DNA of 64,000 bases from Heracleum sosnowskyi (taxonomy: Eukaryota; Streptophyta; Magnoliopsida; Apiales; Apiaceae). Below, piece by piece: positions 1 to 11,494 of this stretch. Every line of letters starts with the position of its first letter. The stretch's first letter is position 1. The translations under genes were made by a program, and so were the position numbers. Where the stretch lies: contig CM061240.1 of NCBI GenBank assembly GCA_030848705.1, positions 122,996,998 to 123,060,997 of the forward strand, given 5' to 3'. The notes below the pieces were generated by a model. The model was not told the DNA's origin. It ran no database searches and was given only the letters and a program-made list of their open reading frames with translations.

Positions 1-2069
1 TTCTCCCACAGTGCAGAGCACAACCTGCAGTGCAACTATTCCTGTAACAGGAGTGTATTTGTATTTGTTTACTGGTGCAAGTAGGCTGAATAAGCTATAC
101 TGCTGGCCCATTTTTCCTGTCCAAGACGTTGTTGCTTCCAAACTGTCCAGCCCAATTTTTGGCCCAGTTTTCTGTCCAAGTCCACTGGTGTGCTCTGTTC
201 AAGAAAAAAAATTAAACTGCTGCTGTTGGGATTTAAACACCAGACCTGTTGCTGCAAGAAATTCTATGTGGCATTTTCAACCATCAGAGCCAAGCTTCTA
301 CTGGTGTTAAGACATGGACAAAAATTTATATGTACGGAATTTTGGTGCAGAAATTTAATCACTTGGATGGAGCATTATTCTTTTCAAAGCTGCACTTCAT
401 GCAAGTTTACAGGGGAGTTTTCCCTCACTTTTCTTTGTATATATATTTTTTCTTTATTTTATTTTTGTATTTCTTTTATTAGGATATTTTTATTCTTTAA
501 ATATGTATATATTTTATATTTTATTCATTGAGGACAATGAACCATTCAAGTGTGGGGAGGTGTTATCAATATTTTATTAAAACAAATCCAAAAAAAATTT
601 TAAAAAAATTAATTTTTTTTTGTATATAATTGTCATGTCAAGAGCATGTTAGCGATGATAAGTACACATTTTGTAGACTAATTTTACATGATTAATTCTG
701 AGTGTGCTATCAACGAATAAAAATCGTTTGTTACTTGATAATTCCTTGTGTGTGCTTGCGAAAATTCTAAAACTTGAGATGCGTCTTAGTCAAATTAGTA
801 AGTTGAGCATGCTTTCACCTTGTGAGATTTTGAGCCTAATTTATGATTGATACATTGTATATCAATCGAATTCTTTTGTTGTGTGGTGTTCGTCATTTAG
901 CATGTGCTCTAGAACTTGTTTTGATACCATTTTGAGACTACATGATATGTGTATGCATGAAAATGATAAAGGCACTAGGATTAACCTCAATGACCTAAAC
1001 ACTACCTTTATGAGTTATATCCTTAGTGAACTCCCTTGAGCTTATATCTGTTTCTTTCATATATCACCACTCTAAAAAATTTGAGCCTACTTGCTTATTC
1101 TTATCTTGATTGACTAGTAGAGCATTGTGATTCAACTTAAGGGTGGGTGAATATTCAAGTGTGGGGATGTCTTGGTTAAAGTCTGATATTTTGGTGGGAA
1201 GTACTATGACGTGGTTACTTGATTGTCGTTCTGTCGAAAAAAAAGGAAAAAAGAAAGAAAAAAATAGAAGAAGAAGATCGAAAGAATGAGTTATTGTTCA
1301 TTTTTATTGCAATGTGAAAATGGGAAAGTACATAATCATGTGCTTATGGGTTTAATGCTTGTGAAAGCCTGATCACCTTTTACATGATCTATATTTCATG
1401 TTGAGTGCTACAATTGAAAGTGAACATGATGCTCTATTAGTTTATCAAGTTTAGCCACTTGTGAGCCTTTTCTTTGAATTCCTACCCCGTCCTTAAGCCA
1501 CGTTACAACCTTTAAAAAAGATCTTTTGATTCGTGCATGCATATATACGAAGTAGTGGAGATTTGGTGGACAACCAAGAATATGGTAGCGCATGTCTATT
1601 TTGATTGAACTTGAGTGATACACTACACCTAAACACTTGTGTGAATTGAGAGTGATGTGAGATTTTGTATACATAGCGTGCTTACTTATTGGAGGCGACT
1701 TTGATATCTATTTCATGATATTTTTGTCTACCGAGACATGTGTGCATACTTGGATTATTTTGTGCAAATGGTGTACTTTCATATATTCTCAGGTTGTTGT
1801 GTGATTGAGGTCTGCATATGTGGCGTACTATGAATTGTTGCATGTTTGAGACTTGGTGATTGAAAATATTTGATTTTGTGGGTATATCTTCTATAAACCC
1901 TCACGAGACACAACTCGTCCTACTAGGGCTGCATAGGGGTTTAACGGCTTCTTGCATATGCTCAATGCAATCGTGTTATCTACGAAAGTGGTGTTTGTTA
2001 GTTAGTTAGATTAGTTTTTATTCTTTTTATTTGCCTGAGGACGTGCAAAATGCTAAGTGTGGGGATATT
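1..2069 (+). mobile_element. 3' internal region of a Ty3/Gypsy-type LTR retrotransposon (cut by window edge)
   Basis: No intact ORF is present. Three phrases of the type aagtgtgggga (near 548, 1157 and 2054) follow 'aggacaatg' or 'aggacgtgc' contexts. Such phrases are common at the end of pol and in the long untranslated 3' part of plant Athila/Tat-like Gypsy elements. The last one is purine-rich and directly precedes the LTR start at 2070, so it can serve as the polypurine tract. The coding part must lie left of the window. The orientation follows from the tract and LTR order. Lineage assignment is an inference. Confidence 0.55.
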
Positions 2070-3269
2070 TGATAGAATATATATTTGTATATATTTTAGA
2101 TGATTTTTATTCCCATATTAGTTATATTTTGTATTTAATTGGATCTTTATTAATTAGATTTTAATATTCTATTGTAGTAAGCAAGGAATTCTAATTTGGA
2201 AAGGATTATAGCTAAATAAGAAGAAAATTCGGATTTAATGAGATATTTACGCAATACATCTTGTTTTGGCCATATCTTGAGTTCTGCATATCAGATTTCG
2301 GTGATTTAACAGCCCACGCGAAGATAACGAGATTTTCTTTCATTCTAGAGTGGGTCAGATGTAAAATGCCAGTTGGAGCAGTCCAGAAACAGCAGAGAAA
2401 GTCAACTACGAATTTTGACTTTAGAAACCTTTTCGGTTTGGAAAATCTTTCTTGTGTATTCCTAAAAACAATAAAAATAATACTTTTTATTATCAGGTTA
2501 TATTCATTAGAAATAATAGATACACATACATCCATAGCCACCAAGGAGAAGCCAAGAGGAGGAGAAGGAGGACTTTATGCTTGGAGATTTCAACATAGGG
2601 ATAACTCTTCTTCCTCTATACTTTGTATCGTATTTTTACCTCCTTATGTATTTTATGACTTTTATTATGATTATGGTTGGCTAGATATTATTGTTGGATG
2701 ACTGTTTTGAAGCCCTAGACTTTATGACAATTATACAGTTTTGATTTTCTGAGATGTGTTATTGATTGTGCTTATATATACGTCAATGCTTGTGGAGATT
2801 CTTGAATTAACTATGGTATGTGGTCATCCAAAGATGTTATGTGATTGATATCTCTATAAAGTCAGTTAATTTTTCTATGTGGTCATGGGATTAATTGTAT
2901 TAGTGTGTAATTCATTTTAACCTTTCTATGTGGTTCATGGGGTTAAACGGATAGCAGAATTTGTTTCTATGTGGTCATGACAAGTTCTCTATAAGTATCT
3001 TTCAGAAATATTATAAGAGTTTCAGAATTTTGTCATGGGTTTAGGGTGGATCTACATGCTTTCCAACATGTTTCAAGAATTGCTTACAAACAAACTTTCC
3101 CTTGTTTACTAGTTAATTTAGTTATTAGATAAAAACAACAAACCAAATCCATCTTTGATATTATTAGCAGAATAGAAGAAAAGTGATCCCTTGATCCTTG
3201 GCGTAGAACGATACCCTATTTACTCTAAATTACAAACGACACAAAAAGGGTTTAAGTTGAGTCACATCA
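2070..3269 (+). repeat. 3' LTR of the Gypsy-type element
   Basis: The LTR begins TGATAGAATATATATTTG right after a G-rich tract (aagtgtggggatatt) and ends GTTGAGTCACATCA, so its ends are the inverted pair TGAT/ATCA. The sequence just inside the 3' end (cttggcgtagaacgatac) resembles the end of other plant Gypsy LTRs. About 1200 bp long. The partner LTR and the target duplication lie outside the window, so the left border rests only on the tract and the TG...CA rule. Confidence 0.55.
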
Positions 3270-3635
3270 GAGTTGCAAACCGTATTTTTGGAAATTATTT
3301 TCAAATAAACGTATTTTTGTAATTAATTTTAAAAATCACTGTATTTTTAAAAATATATATATAAACATGGTATTTTTAAAAAACCCCAAAATAATATTTA
3401 TTGAGCATATATAGCAAATATTATCATGTTGGCTAGAATTATTGATAAGGATTTTATCATATTAGAGTGACAATTGTTTTACTTATTTTTCATAAAATTT
3501 AATTTTGATATGCAACCTAGATTTTTAATTAAGAGTTTTTGAGCGATGTTCTAATATTCTTTTAGCATCTTCAAAAACAATTTTATCATTTTATTGAATG
3601 ATATTTTGAGTTTTAAGAAAAAACTAAACATTTGA

Positions 3636-3775
3636 GCGTGATGAAATAGCTCAAGTGGTAAGAGCTTATCTCTTATCGTCCAGGAAACCTGGGTTCGATT
3701 CTCGCTAACTCCCAAGATATCAGATACTCATTTGTAAGGCATATAAGCCTAAATATTAAAAAAAGGAATAATTTA
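3636..3775 (+). mobile_element. tRNA-derived SINE
   Basis: An RNA polymerase III A-box-like stretch (TAGCTCAAGTGGTAAGAGC, from 3647) is followed about 30 bp later by a B box (GGTTCGATTC, from 3692), at normal tRNA spacing. The flanks do not pair as an acceptor stem, and the unit runs on into an unrelated part ending in an A-rich stretch near 3760. This is the layout of a plant tRNA-type SINE. Both ends are approximate because I found no clear target duplication. Confidence 0.55.
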
Positions 3776-4322
3776 ATAATAATGACGTGACTTAATTTAT
3801 AAAACTTATCACCAAACATTAATCGGAATTTTTCTAATATAAACTTTACTTTCTTGATTAAAGAATACTAGAAGATAACTCGTGCGAAGCACGGGTCGAG
3901 TGATTTTTTTTTCTTTTAAATTTGTTTTATTTATAGTATATTTACATTAATATTATCAATTATATTATTTTAGATTTTGAATTAATATTGTTTACAATTA
4001 CATTTTTTTCAAGAAATTAATTATTGAATTTTACAAATATTTTACTCATGAAAATATTATTATTATTCAGTTCAATATAAAAACTTTATATTTTATTCGT
4101 TTACAGCATAACGAAATCTCAATGAAGTGTGGAGCATTATTAATCGGAATGTCAATGATAGATTATTTTTATTTCAATATCAAAAGCAAAATTATTTTAA
4201 AATCTAAAACACCAACCTGTGTTTAGATTCAAAAAATTCTGATCCAACTGAATTTCTTTATTTTCAACAATAACTTTCTATAATATAGAAAACGTAAGAG
4301 ATTAATAATTGAATTTTTTGAA

Positions 4323-4326
<4 letters not shown>

Positions 4327-4366
<40 letters not shown>
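4327..4366. repeat. (AT)n microsatellite
   Basis: About twenty uninterrupted TA units. Two other units of the surrounding tandem array carry TA/TG runs (7293-7320 and 9664-9705), so the microsatellite seems to belong to the repeat unit. Confidence 0.9.
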
Positions 4367-4370
<4 letters not shown>

Positions 4371-4531
4371 AGCAAAAGAAACTACACCACCAATAGTTGT
4401 GCCATATATATTTTTCCATGTTTCTCATTACGTCTATTCCGCTGCTCAGTAGTTCAGAATCTCTTGTAATATCTTTCTCCTCCAGCAAATTTTTTAACTT
4501 CCAATTTTGAAAGCATCACTATAAGGAATAA

Positions 4532-5658
4532 TGTAAAGCATAATGTAACATAAGATAACAAAGAGATAACTACAACTCAATAAAGGACAAGACAGACAAT
4601 AATATTAACAGAAGCACAGGAATCCAGAATCAAAGAAGAAAAGGTAAACTCAAAAAATCAAAATACGGTATGTATTCTTGAAGTCCGTAAACAGGTCACG
4701 GAAAGAAGTTAATGAAAATGTTCAAGTCTCAGTGACATCAAAAGAAACAAGACTTTCAAGATGTCATAAGTATGTGAATGATTTAGGGTTAAGTACCACA
4801 GGATTCCAGTGATTTAAATGAAGCAACCAGAACGACAAGGGACTTATCAGCAGCATTGAATTGAAGACATAAAAGAATAATTGATCAAGTGTTATTCATC
4901 TGTGAACCAGACCAATTGCACTAGTTAACGACACTTAAAAGATCAAGTTGTTTTATCGTCTCAGAAGAAATTGATACAGTCTAAAACTGAAACACCCTGA
5001 AGCTCAGAAGCTTTTCTAAAAGATCAAGTACAAGAAAAGATTTCGATGGTTTTTCTATTTAGAAAACCATCAAATGAGTTTAAAGAAAACAATTAGAATT
5101 CTATTTTAAAAGAATTTGACTTTCGATAGTTTTTAATAAAAACTATCGAATGGTAAATTCCTTTTAAAGATTCGATAGTTTTCAATTTGGAAAAGCAGGT
5201 GGTGAAGTGACTTTGTTGTCAGGTTGATGAAGATCCAACGGCCAAGGTTAATTCTATTAAATTGGTTCGATGGTTTTTCTAAAACAAGTCTACAATTACT
5301 AAGAGAGAGGCAGTGTCTTCCTCAGTCAGGTTCATTTACAACAGAAGCAATTACGGAGAGAGAGAGATCAAGCCAGAGAGAATAACAGAGAAATTAATTC
5401 TGCTTGAATTCTATCAATGTATTGATTGTGAATAACCTAGAACTCATTGAAGCTAATCTACTGATTAGAAATTGTAGCACCCCTCGAAGTTTATATAAAA
5501 AAGATATATTCCCCGAATCTTGGTTTGGTTTGGTGTGTTTGATTTCGTTATAGAACTGAATGATTAATCCGCGAACGAAATTGAATTATTTGTGAGTATC
5601 GTATTCAACTCCCCCCCCCCTCCTCTCCCCTCCCTTCTACGATACTTTGGACCTAACA
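4532..5658 (+). mobile_element. Solo LTR, Copia-like, with 5-bp target duplication AATAA
   Basis: The 1127-bp segment begins TGTAAAG and ends GGACCTAACA, with AATAA directly on both sides (4527-4531 and 5659-5663). It contains no internal domain. The 3' part (attgtgagtatcgtattcaac, C-rich run, ggacctaaca) looks like the R/U5 end of plant Copia LTRs, which sets the orientation. It interrupts one unit of the local tandem array: the flanking text ataaggaataat / aattataagg is continuous in the sister copy at 7235-7255. A perfect 29-nt inverted repeat lies at 5122-5150. The loss of the rest of the element is best explained by LTR-LTR recombination. Confidence 0.8.
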
Positions 5659-5977
5659 AATAATTATAAGGGTAGTAACGAATCAGTCAAATATAGTATA
5701 AACTATGTATGTATACATATAATTAAATTTTGTTTATACAACCTAAGATAATATCTAGAAGATTCTCATCCAGTTGAGTTTCTTTATTTTTAGAAACAGT
5801 TTTTATATTATATAAAAAATGTAATTAAAATCAAATTAATTTTAAAACTGAAACACCAACTTGTATATAGATCCAAAAGATTCTCATCCAATTGAATTTT
5901 TTATTTGCAGCACCAACTTTCTATTATATAGAAACATAAGAGATCATTAGTTGAATTGAAAAATTATATAAAATTAA

Positions 5978-7087
5978 GATTTAATTGCAGTTTGATGGTC
6001 TTAACTATTTTCTTTTTGCACAAAAATGACTCTTTTATAATTGTTGCCATTTTATGAACTGAACTGATATTTTTTTAACTGATGATTGCATTCCGTCAAA
6101 TTTTTTTAACGGACGTTAATCGATTTACTTTATAATTTTTATTAGTGCACTTTGATGGCTCAACCATTATTCTTTTGCACAAAAATGACTCTTTTATATA
6201 TTTTGTTTTTTTAAACCAAATTTTTAAAAAAAATAATTTAACCAAATTATACTTTTAAATACTTAACTGAATTTAAGATTCTTTATTGTAAAACTATTGT
6301 ATGTGATTTTAGGCACTAGTACTAGAAGAATGAGATAAACTGAAAATGTAAAAATATAATGAGTGTCTCATCAATCATCAAAGAGTAAACTGGCTTTGCT
6401 TCCAGCATAAATTAATCAATTGTACATTTTTTAGTCTTTCGCAATGATTTAATATTTGAGTGATGTTCTAATACCTTTTTTCCAAAATTAATTATGACAT
6501 CTTATTGTTAATGATGTTTGAAAAATGTGATGCGAACATTAGTAAATTTTTAACGTAATCAAAATTAAAGGTATTGTTTTTAGAACTTAGCACATGACTC
6601 TAAAATCTAAGAACATTAAAGACATTGAAATGAAAAACAACAATTAAAGAAACATATTTTAAAGTTATTAGAGATATTCAAATTAAAAGCGTGACTCAAG
6701 AATTTTCTTTTACATTTTACATTTTATCTTGTTCTACTAGCACTAGTGTTTAAAAATCGTCTACCATATTTGTACAATAAAGATCTTAAAGTCAGTTGGG
6801 CATTCTAAAAGTATAATTTCGTTAAATTATTTTTAAATAATAATTTAGTTAAAAAATTGTCAAAATATATAAAAGAGTCATTTTTGTGCAAACAAATAAT
6901 AGTTGAGCTATCAAAGTGCACTAATACAAATTAAAAGGTGGATTCAATAACGTTCGTTAAAAAATTTGACGGAATGCAATCATTTGTTAAAAAAATAATA
7001 TTTTAGTCAGTAAATTGGTAACAATTATAAAAGAGTCATTTTTGTGCAAAAAGATAATAGTTGAGGCCATCAAACTGCAATTAAGTC
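5978..7087. mobile_element. Long-TIR Mutator-like (foldback) element with 9-bp target duplication
   Basis: The element starts GATTTAATTGCAGTTTGATGG and ends with the inverse (CCATCAAACTGCAATTAAGTC). It is flanked by a perfect 9-bp duplication TAAAATTAA (5969-5977 and 7088-7096). The inverted arms are very long: blocks such as gcacaaaaatgactctttta (from 6017 and 6177) reappear inverted near 6860 and 7030, and a further inverted pair lies around 6312-6355 and 6712-6760. No transposase ORF. A 9-bp duplication with ends starting in G fits a non-autonomous MULE. Confidence 0.8.
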
Positions 7088-7327
7088 TAAAATTAAACAA
7101 AAAAAAACTTCATCACCAATACATGTGCCATATATTTTTTGCGACGTTTCTCATTATGTTTAATTTCAGAATCTCTTGTTTGATGATATTTTTATCTTCC
7201 GGAAGATCTTTACAAATTTCAATTTTAAAGGCGTAACTAAAAGGGATAATTATAAGAGGACTAAGAAATAAGTCAAATATAGTATAAACTATGTGTGTGT
7301 GTGTGTATAAATATATATAAAGAGTAA

Positions 7328-8277
7328 AGTTCAGTGGAGACCTCCTTTTTTGTGGAGACCAAGATCCTGGCCATTCATCTTATTTTAATCTCACGGTCCA
7401 GGTTTAATTTATTTTAATATTCTTTATTAAAATCCCAAGGTTGTTACAAGTCACTTACAAACAGATCATGTACACTGTATCGATTCATTTACCACTTAAG
7501 AATAACTTGTTTGTACCTGACGTCCTGCACTTTCATTCTCAATCAGTGCACTGCATAATAGCTTCTTTCAAATTTGCATGACAACTATAAATTTGCTAAC
7601 CTTTCAGGCCTCTACTAACATCGTTTAAGGTGCAGAACATACAACTCAGTAAGATTTTTAATAGATATAAAACCCTAATGTTGTGTTTGGTTGGGGTGAA
7701 TGGAATAAAATGGAATAGAATAGAATGATGAAATTAAAGGAAAGTAATGGGAGTTGGAGGGAAGATTTAAATGTCATTCCATTCCATTCTATTCCATTCA
7801 CCCCAACCAAACACAACCTAAAAAGAATGATTAATCCTTCACGAACATTAAACGGGAAACACAAAACTATAATCAAGTGTAGATTTATCTTATACCTAGA
7901 TTCATCCTGGTAGTTATTCTACACTTCACTTCTAGAGACCCAATTGCAATATTAACCCAAAGAGACTGCAGTACTTTGAGTCTCTCTCTTAAGAAAATAT
8001 GAATAACGTGGGAGTGGATGAAATTTCAAATTTTTATAACTGCCGAGTGGGTTGTGCAGGGTAGCCGGAAAATGTATCGAAATTGATACAATTATGGCAC
8101 ATAGATTATACGTATATAACAATTACACGTTGCAGGACTTTGCCATGGTTACTAAACTAATTATAAAATTGTATTTACTTCAAGTTTAATCTCAGTCGCA
8201 TGATAAAAACTAATCTAATGGTAAGAAGTAGGGTCTCTATGGTCTCCAAATAATATAGGTCTCCATAGAGCCCAACT
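7328..8277. mobile_element. Non-autonomous TIR element inserted next to TA repeats
   Basis: The ends are imperfect inverted repeats. The left end reads AGTTCAGTGGAGACC with a second GTGGAGACC block nearby; the right end, read inverted, gives AGTTGGGCTCTATGGAGACC and then TTTGGAGACC. Both sides are TA-rich microsatellite, so no target duplication can be defined. There is no coding capacity. A separate Tourist-like MITE sits inside it at 7679-7818. The superfamily is uncertain. Confidence 0.55.
7679..7818. mobile_element. Tourist-like (PIF/Harbinger) MITE
   Basis: A 140-bp unit with near-perfect terminal inverted repeats GTTGTGTTTGGTTGGGG / CCCCAACCAAACACAAC and a 3-bp target duplication TAA (7676-7678 and 7819-7821), as expected for PIF/Harbinger. 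The arms continue into inverted runs of GAATGGAAT / ATTCCATTC. No coding capacity. Confidence 0.8.
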
Positions 8278-8294
8278 ATATATATATATATATC

Positions 8295-9663
8295 AGGTCT
8301 CAGTGAGGAACTCATAAGAGGAGTAACTAGTAACTCCCGTTGAAGTCTGTTAACTTCCAAATACACGTCCTTTTGTGTTTTTTAAGTTTCACATAATCAA
8401 TATACATACTTCTATTTTATTTATAAATTTTACATGTAATGAATTTTTTTTATATCTTTACATTTTACAATCTGTATTTTATAATTTTTATAAGTTCTGT
8501 ATTTTTAGATTCTGTAAATTTTTTGTGTACTGTGTTCTGTATTGTATTTTTTATATTCTATATCCCATTATTTATTTTCATTTACTATGTTCTATATTGT
8601 AATTTATTTTTCATAGTTTTAATTTTGTTCTTTGTTCTTCTTTTACATTTTCTTGTGTTCTGTATTAATTTTGTGTTATATAGATTTAATGTCCTATATT
8701 TTGTAATTTATTTTTGTATGCTGTTTTCTATGTGAATTATCAAAAAATTTCTATATCATGAACTTGTTTATATTTTATATTTTGGAATTTATTTTTCATG
8801 TTTTTTTGTATAATTGTCATTTTTATTATGTTCTGTATTTGTAATATTTTGTATTTTGTTCTGTATTCTTTAATTTATTTTTCTTGTTTTCTATACAATA
8901 GTTTTATTGTGTTTTTTATTTTTTTTATTTATCTTGTTTTTTTGTACTATTATTTTATTGTGTTTTTTATTTTTGTATTCCTTCTTTTATACATTTTCTA
9001 ATTGTGTTTTGTACCTTTTATGTCTTACTTGTTTGTATTTGTATTTTTTTCTATATCTTATGTGTTCTGTATTTTAATATACTTCTTTCAATTTTTTTGT
9101 GTTCTTTAAATTTTTAAATGTTTTGTATTCATATATATGTTCTGTACTTTTTATATGTTCTGTAATTTATTGTTTTGTGTCCTCTATTTATATTTATATA
9201 TATTTTAAAAATTTCGTGTTATTTAAATTTTTATATGTTCTGTACTTTTTTTATTTCTATATGTTTTGTAATTTATTTTCTGTGTTCTGTAATTTATATA
9301 TTTTTTTATGTAAATTAGATTTTTGTGTTGTGTTCTATTCTATAAAATACTGAACATAAGATATATAAAAATGATTTGTTCAAGTACATAACAAGAAAAA
9401 ATAAAATTTAGTTTTAAAATATATAAATACATTTGAGAGGAAAAACAAACAAAACAATAAGAATAAAAATAATGAAACAATATCTAGTAAGTTTAGCTAG
9501 TGTGTGTTTCATGTCAGTTTCCTAACGTCTGTTACACCAACGTGTTACACCAACGTGTTGTATTCTCATCAAGTAATCTGAACCGTTATTTTACAATGAA
9601 TCTGAAGGCTACAATTTAGTTACTCAGTTACCCATATATATTAGTTCCTCATTGAACCATCCT
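8295..9663. mobile_element. TIR element with a 1-kb T-rich TGTTCTGTATTTT-like core
   Basis: The ends are diverged inverted repeats. Left: CAGTGAGGAACTCATA followed by GTAACTAGTAACT; right, read inverted: CAATGAGGAACTAATA followed by GTAACTGAGTAACT. It lies inside a TA/TG microsatellite (8277-8294 and 9664-9705). The core from about 8400 to 9345 is almost free of A-rich or C-rich stretches on the plus strand and is built from degenerate TGTTCTGTATTTT-like words. Hydrophobic ORFs in it are composition artefacts. No transposase. Confidence 0.55.
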
Positions 9664-9664
9664 C

Positions 9665-9703
<39 letters not shown>

Positions 9704-9705
9704 AA
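9664..9705. repeat. (TA)n(TG)n compound microsatellite
   Basis: A TA run followed by a TG run. It marks the junction between the T-rich TIR element and the next unit of the tandem array. Confidence 0.85.
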
Positions 9706-9832
9706 TTAAAATTTTGTATATACAATCTGGGCTAAAATCTAGAAGATTGACATCTAGTTGAGTTTCTTTATTTCTGAAAACAACTTTTTATTTATACATA
9801 AAACACAAGAGATAATAATCTAAATTGAATCT

Positions 9833-10880
9833 TGTTGGTCCTCGTGTATTGCAGAAGGGGGGATGAATGCAATACTGATAAAATTCAATCTCAGTTTCAA
9901 CAACCAAAACTAAGATTTAATGTTATCAATAATATGTATGCATTCACAAACAGTATAATCGAGAAGACAGGATTCACAAAATAAATGTTTTATTTATTTT
10001 GCAAAGTGTTGCTACAACCTCAAGAGAGAATTCTTGAGCTTCGGTTTTTCTTCAAGACACTTTTTTTTTCGTTACACACTTAGAATGAATTAATAGTCTA
10101 AGTATAAAACTAATCCTATCACTGTCAACACGGGTCTGTGAAGCTGCTGTCATTATCAAGTGGCAGCTTCTTACAAATTGCCTACCCATGTGACATTCCT
10201 AAATTGCTAACATGTCAGATATACATTACAAAGAAAGCAACCTAGATTCATTCTATTTCCAGCTAAACAATTCAGTAAATAGAGACTTGACCTTGCTCTT
10301 GAATTGATTCGCTTTTGTTTTGTAGTGCTTGAAGCTTCTGTCGTAGTCTTGCAGACTTGGTGCAGCTTAGGGATACTGCAACACGCCTGTTTCTTGAACA
10401 TTGAAACTATCACGGTATTTGACTGAGAAGATACCTAGAACAGGGATCTTTCTTGAGACAGTTACTTTTGCCGCAAAGCTTGCTGTCACAGGAATGTACT
10501 TTTGGTGACAGTATGAGTTCCCCGCATAGAGTGCTGTCGAGGTTTCCAAACTTGCTGTCGAGGGCTAAAGTTGCTGTCGCGTAGTCTTCCGCCAATGTTG
10601 CTGTCAGAGTAAATATGCTGTCGTGACTTGCAACATTCTGTCTCCTTGTAATCTTACTGTCAATGCTCATGACAGTAACCTTTATTCATGCTGTCATCTA
10701 ATATGCATTCTTTGAGGCTTGAACACAGAAAGTGAACTTCTTCCAAATTACACAAATAAAATAACATTGCATACTGATTACAAGAGCATACTTTGGCTGT
10801 GATAGTATGTTCTACTTAATTAAAAATTAAGTGCATAAAAAGTTAAGTTGTTTCAATGCTATCACCCATAAATCCCAACA
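9833..10880 (+). mobile_element. Solo LTR, Copia-like, with 5-bp target duplication AATCT
   Basis: The 1048-bp segment has perfect inverted ends TGTTGG...CCAACA and identical flanks AATCT (9828-9832 and 10881-10885). The start (TGTTGGTCCTCGTG, then a GGGGGG tract within 40 bp) is typical of plant Copia LTRs. The right half carries seven TGCTGTC words between 10481 and 10695. No internal domain, so it is a recombined solo LTR. Short minus-strand ORFs here show no protein similarity I can recognise. Confidence 0.8.
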
Positions 10881-11120
10881 AATCTAATTCTAAAAATTAA
10901 GAAAAACAAAACTTTGATAGTAATACCCGGGGAATAATTGTTTTGCGAATTTTATCATTACGTTCATCTCGTTGCACAATAGTTTCAAAATCCCTTGTTT
11001 GACTTTTTTTTAATATGTAAACCTTTTGTCTTCCAATTGTAAAGGCATAGGTAGAAGGAAAAATTATAAGGGGATCAAGAAATTAGCTCAATAACGTACA
11101 AAGTATGAATGATGTAAATA

Positions 11121-11477
11121 TTGTAAGCCTATTCATGAATTAACTAATCGTACAAAATATATATAGTTAAATTTACTTGGGAGTATCTACGTATAATAAG
11201 GCTAGTCATGATCAAAGAATAAATATATGATCACAACTTGGTAAAGTAAATTTACCTTGACATGCTGAAAAGTAAATTTACATGTCCACAACTTGTATTC
11301 GATTAGTAACCATTCTTTGTACATTAGTGATGGACAATGATCACTTCATCTGTAAAAATGACCTATATATTCATATTTCTCGGTGTTTCATATTTTAAGT
11401 GCAATTCACCAATACACTAAGGTTATAAAAGAATTAGAAGTACAATAAGAATATAAATTTCAGGTGGCTTAAACTTC
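11121..11477. other. AT-rich interval without recognised feature
   Basis: This stretch lies between the last recognisable unit of the tandem array and the LINE-derived retroposon. I see no ORF, no terminal repeats and no RNA gene in it. Confidence 0.5.
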
Positions 11478-11494
11478 AAACTACAACGCACTTT

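Noticed and set aside
3640..3715. tRNA gene
   Set aside because: A and B boxes are present, but the acceptor arms do not pair and the unit continues into a SINE-like body.
8375..9353. Hydrophobic ORFs that look like membrane proteins
   Set aside because: They come from the T-rich repeat composition (Phe, Leu, Ile, Tyr, Cys codons); no start context and no family.
10207..10670. Three overlapping minus-strand ORFs
   Set aside because: They lie wholly inside a solo LTR defined by target duplications and show no domain.
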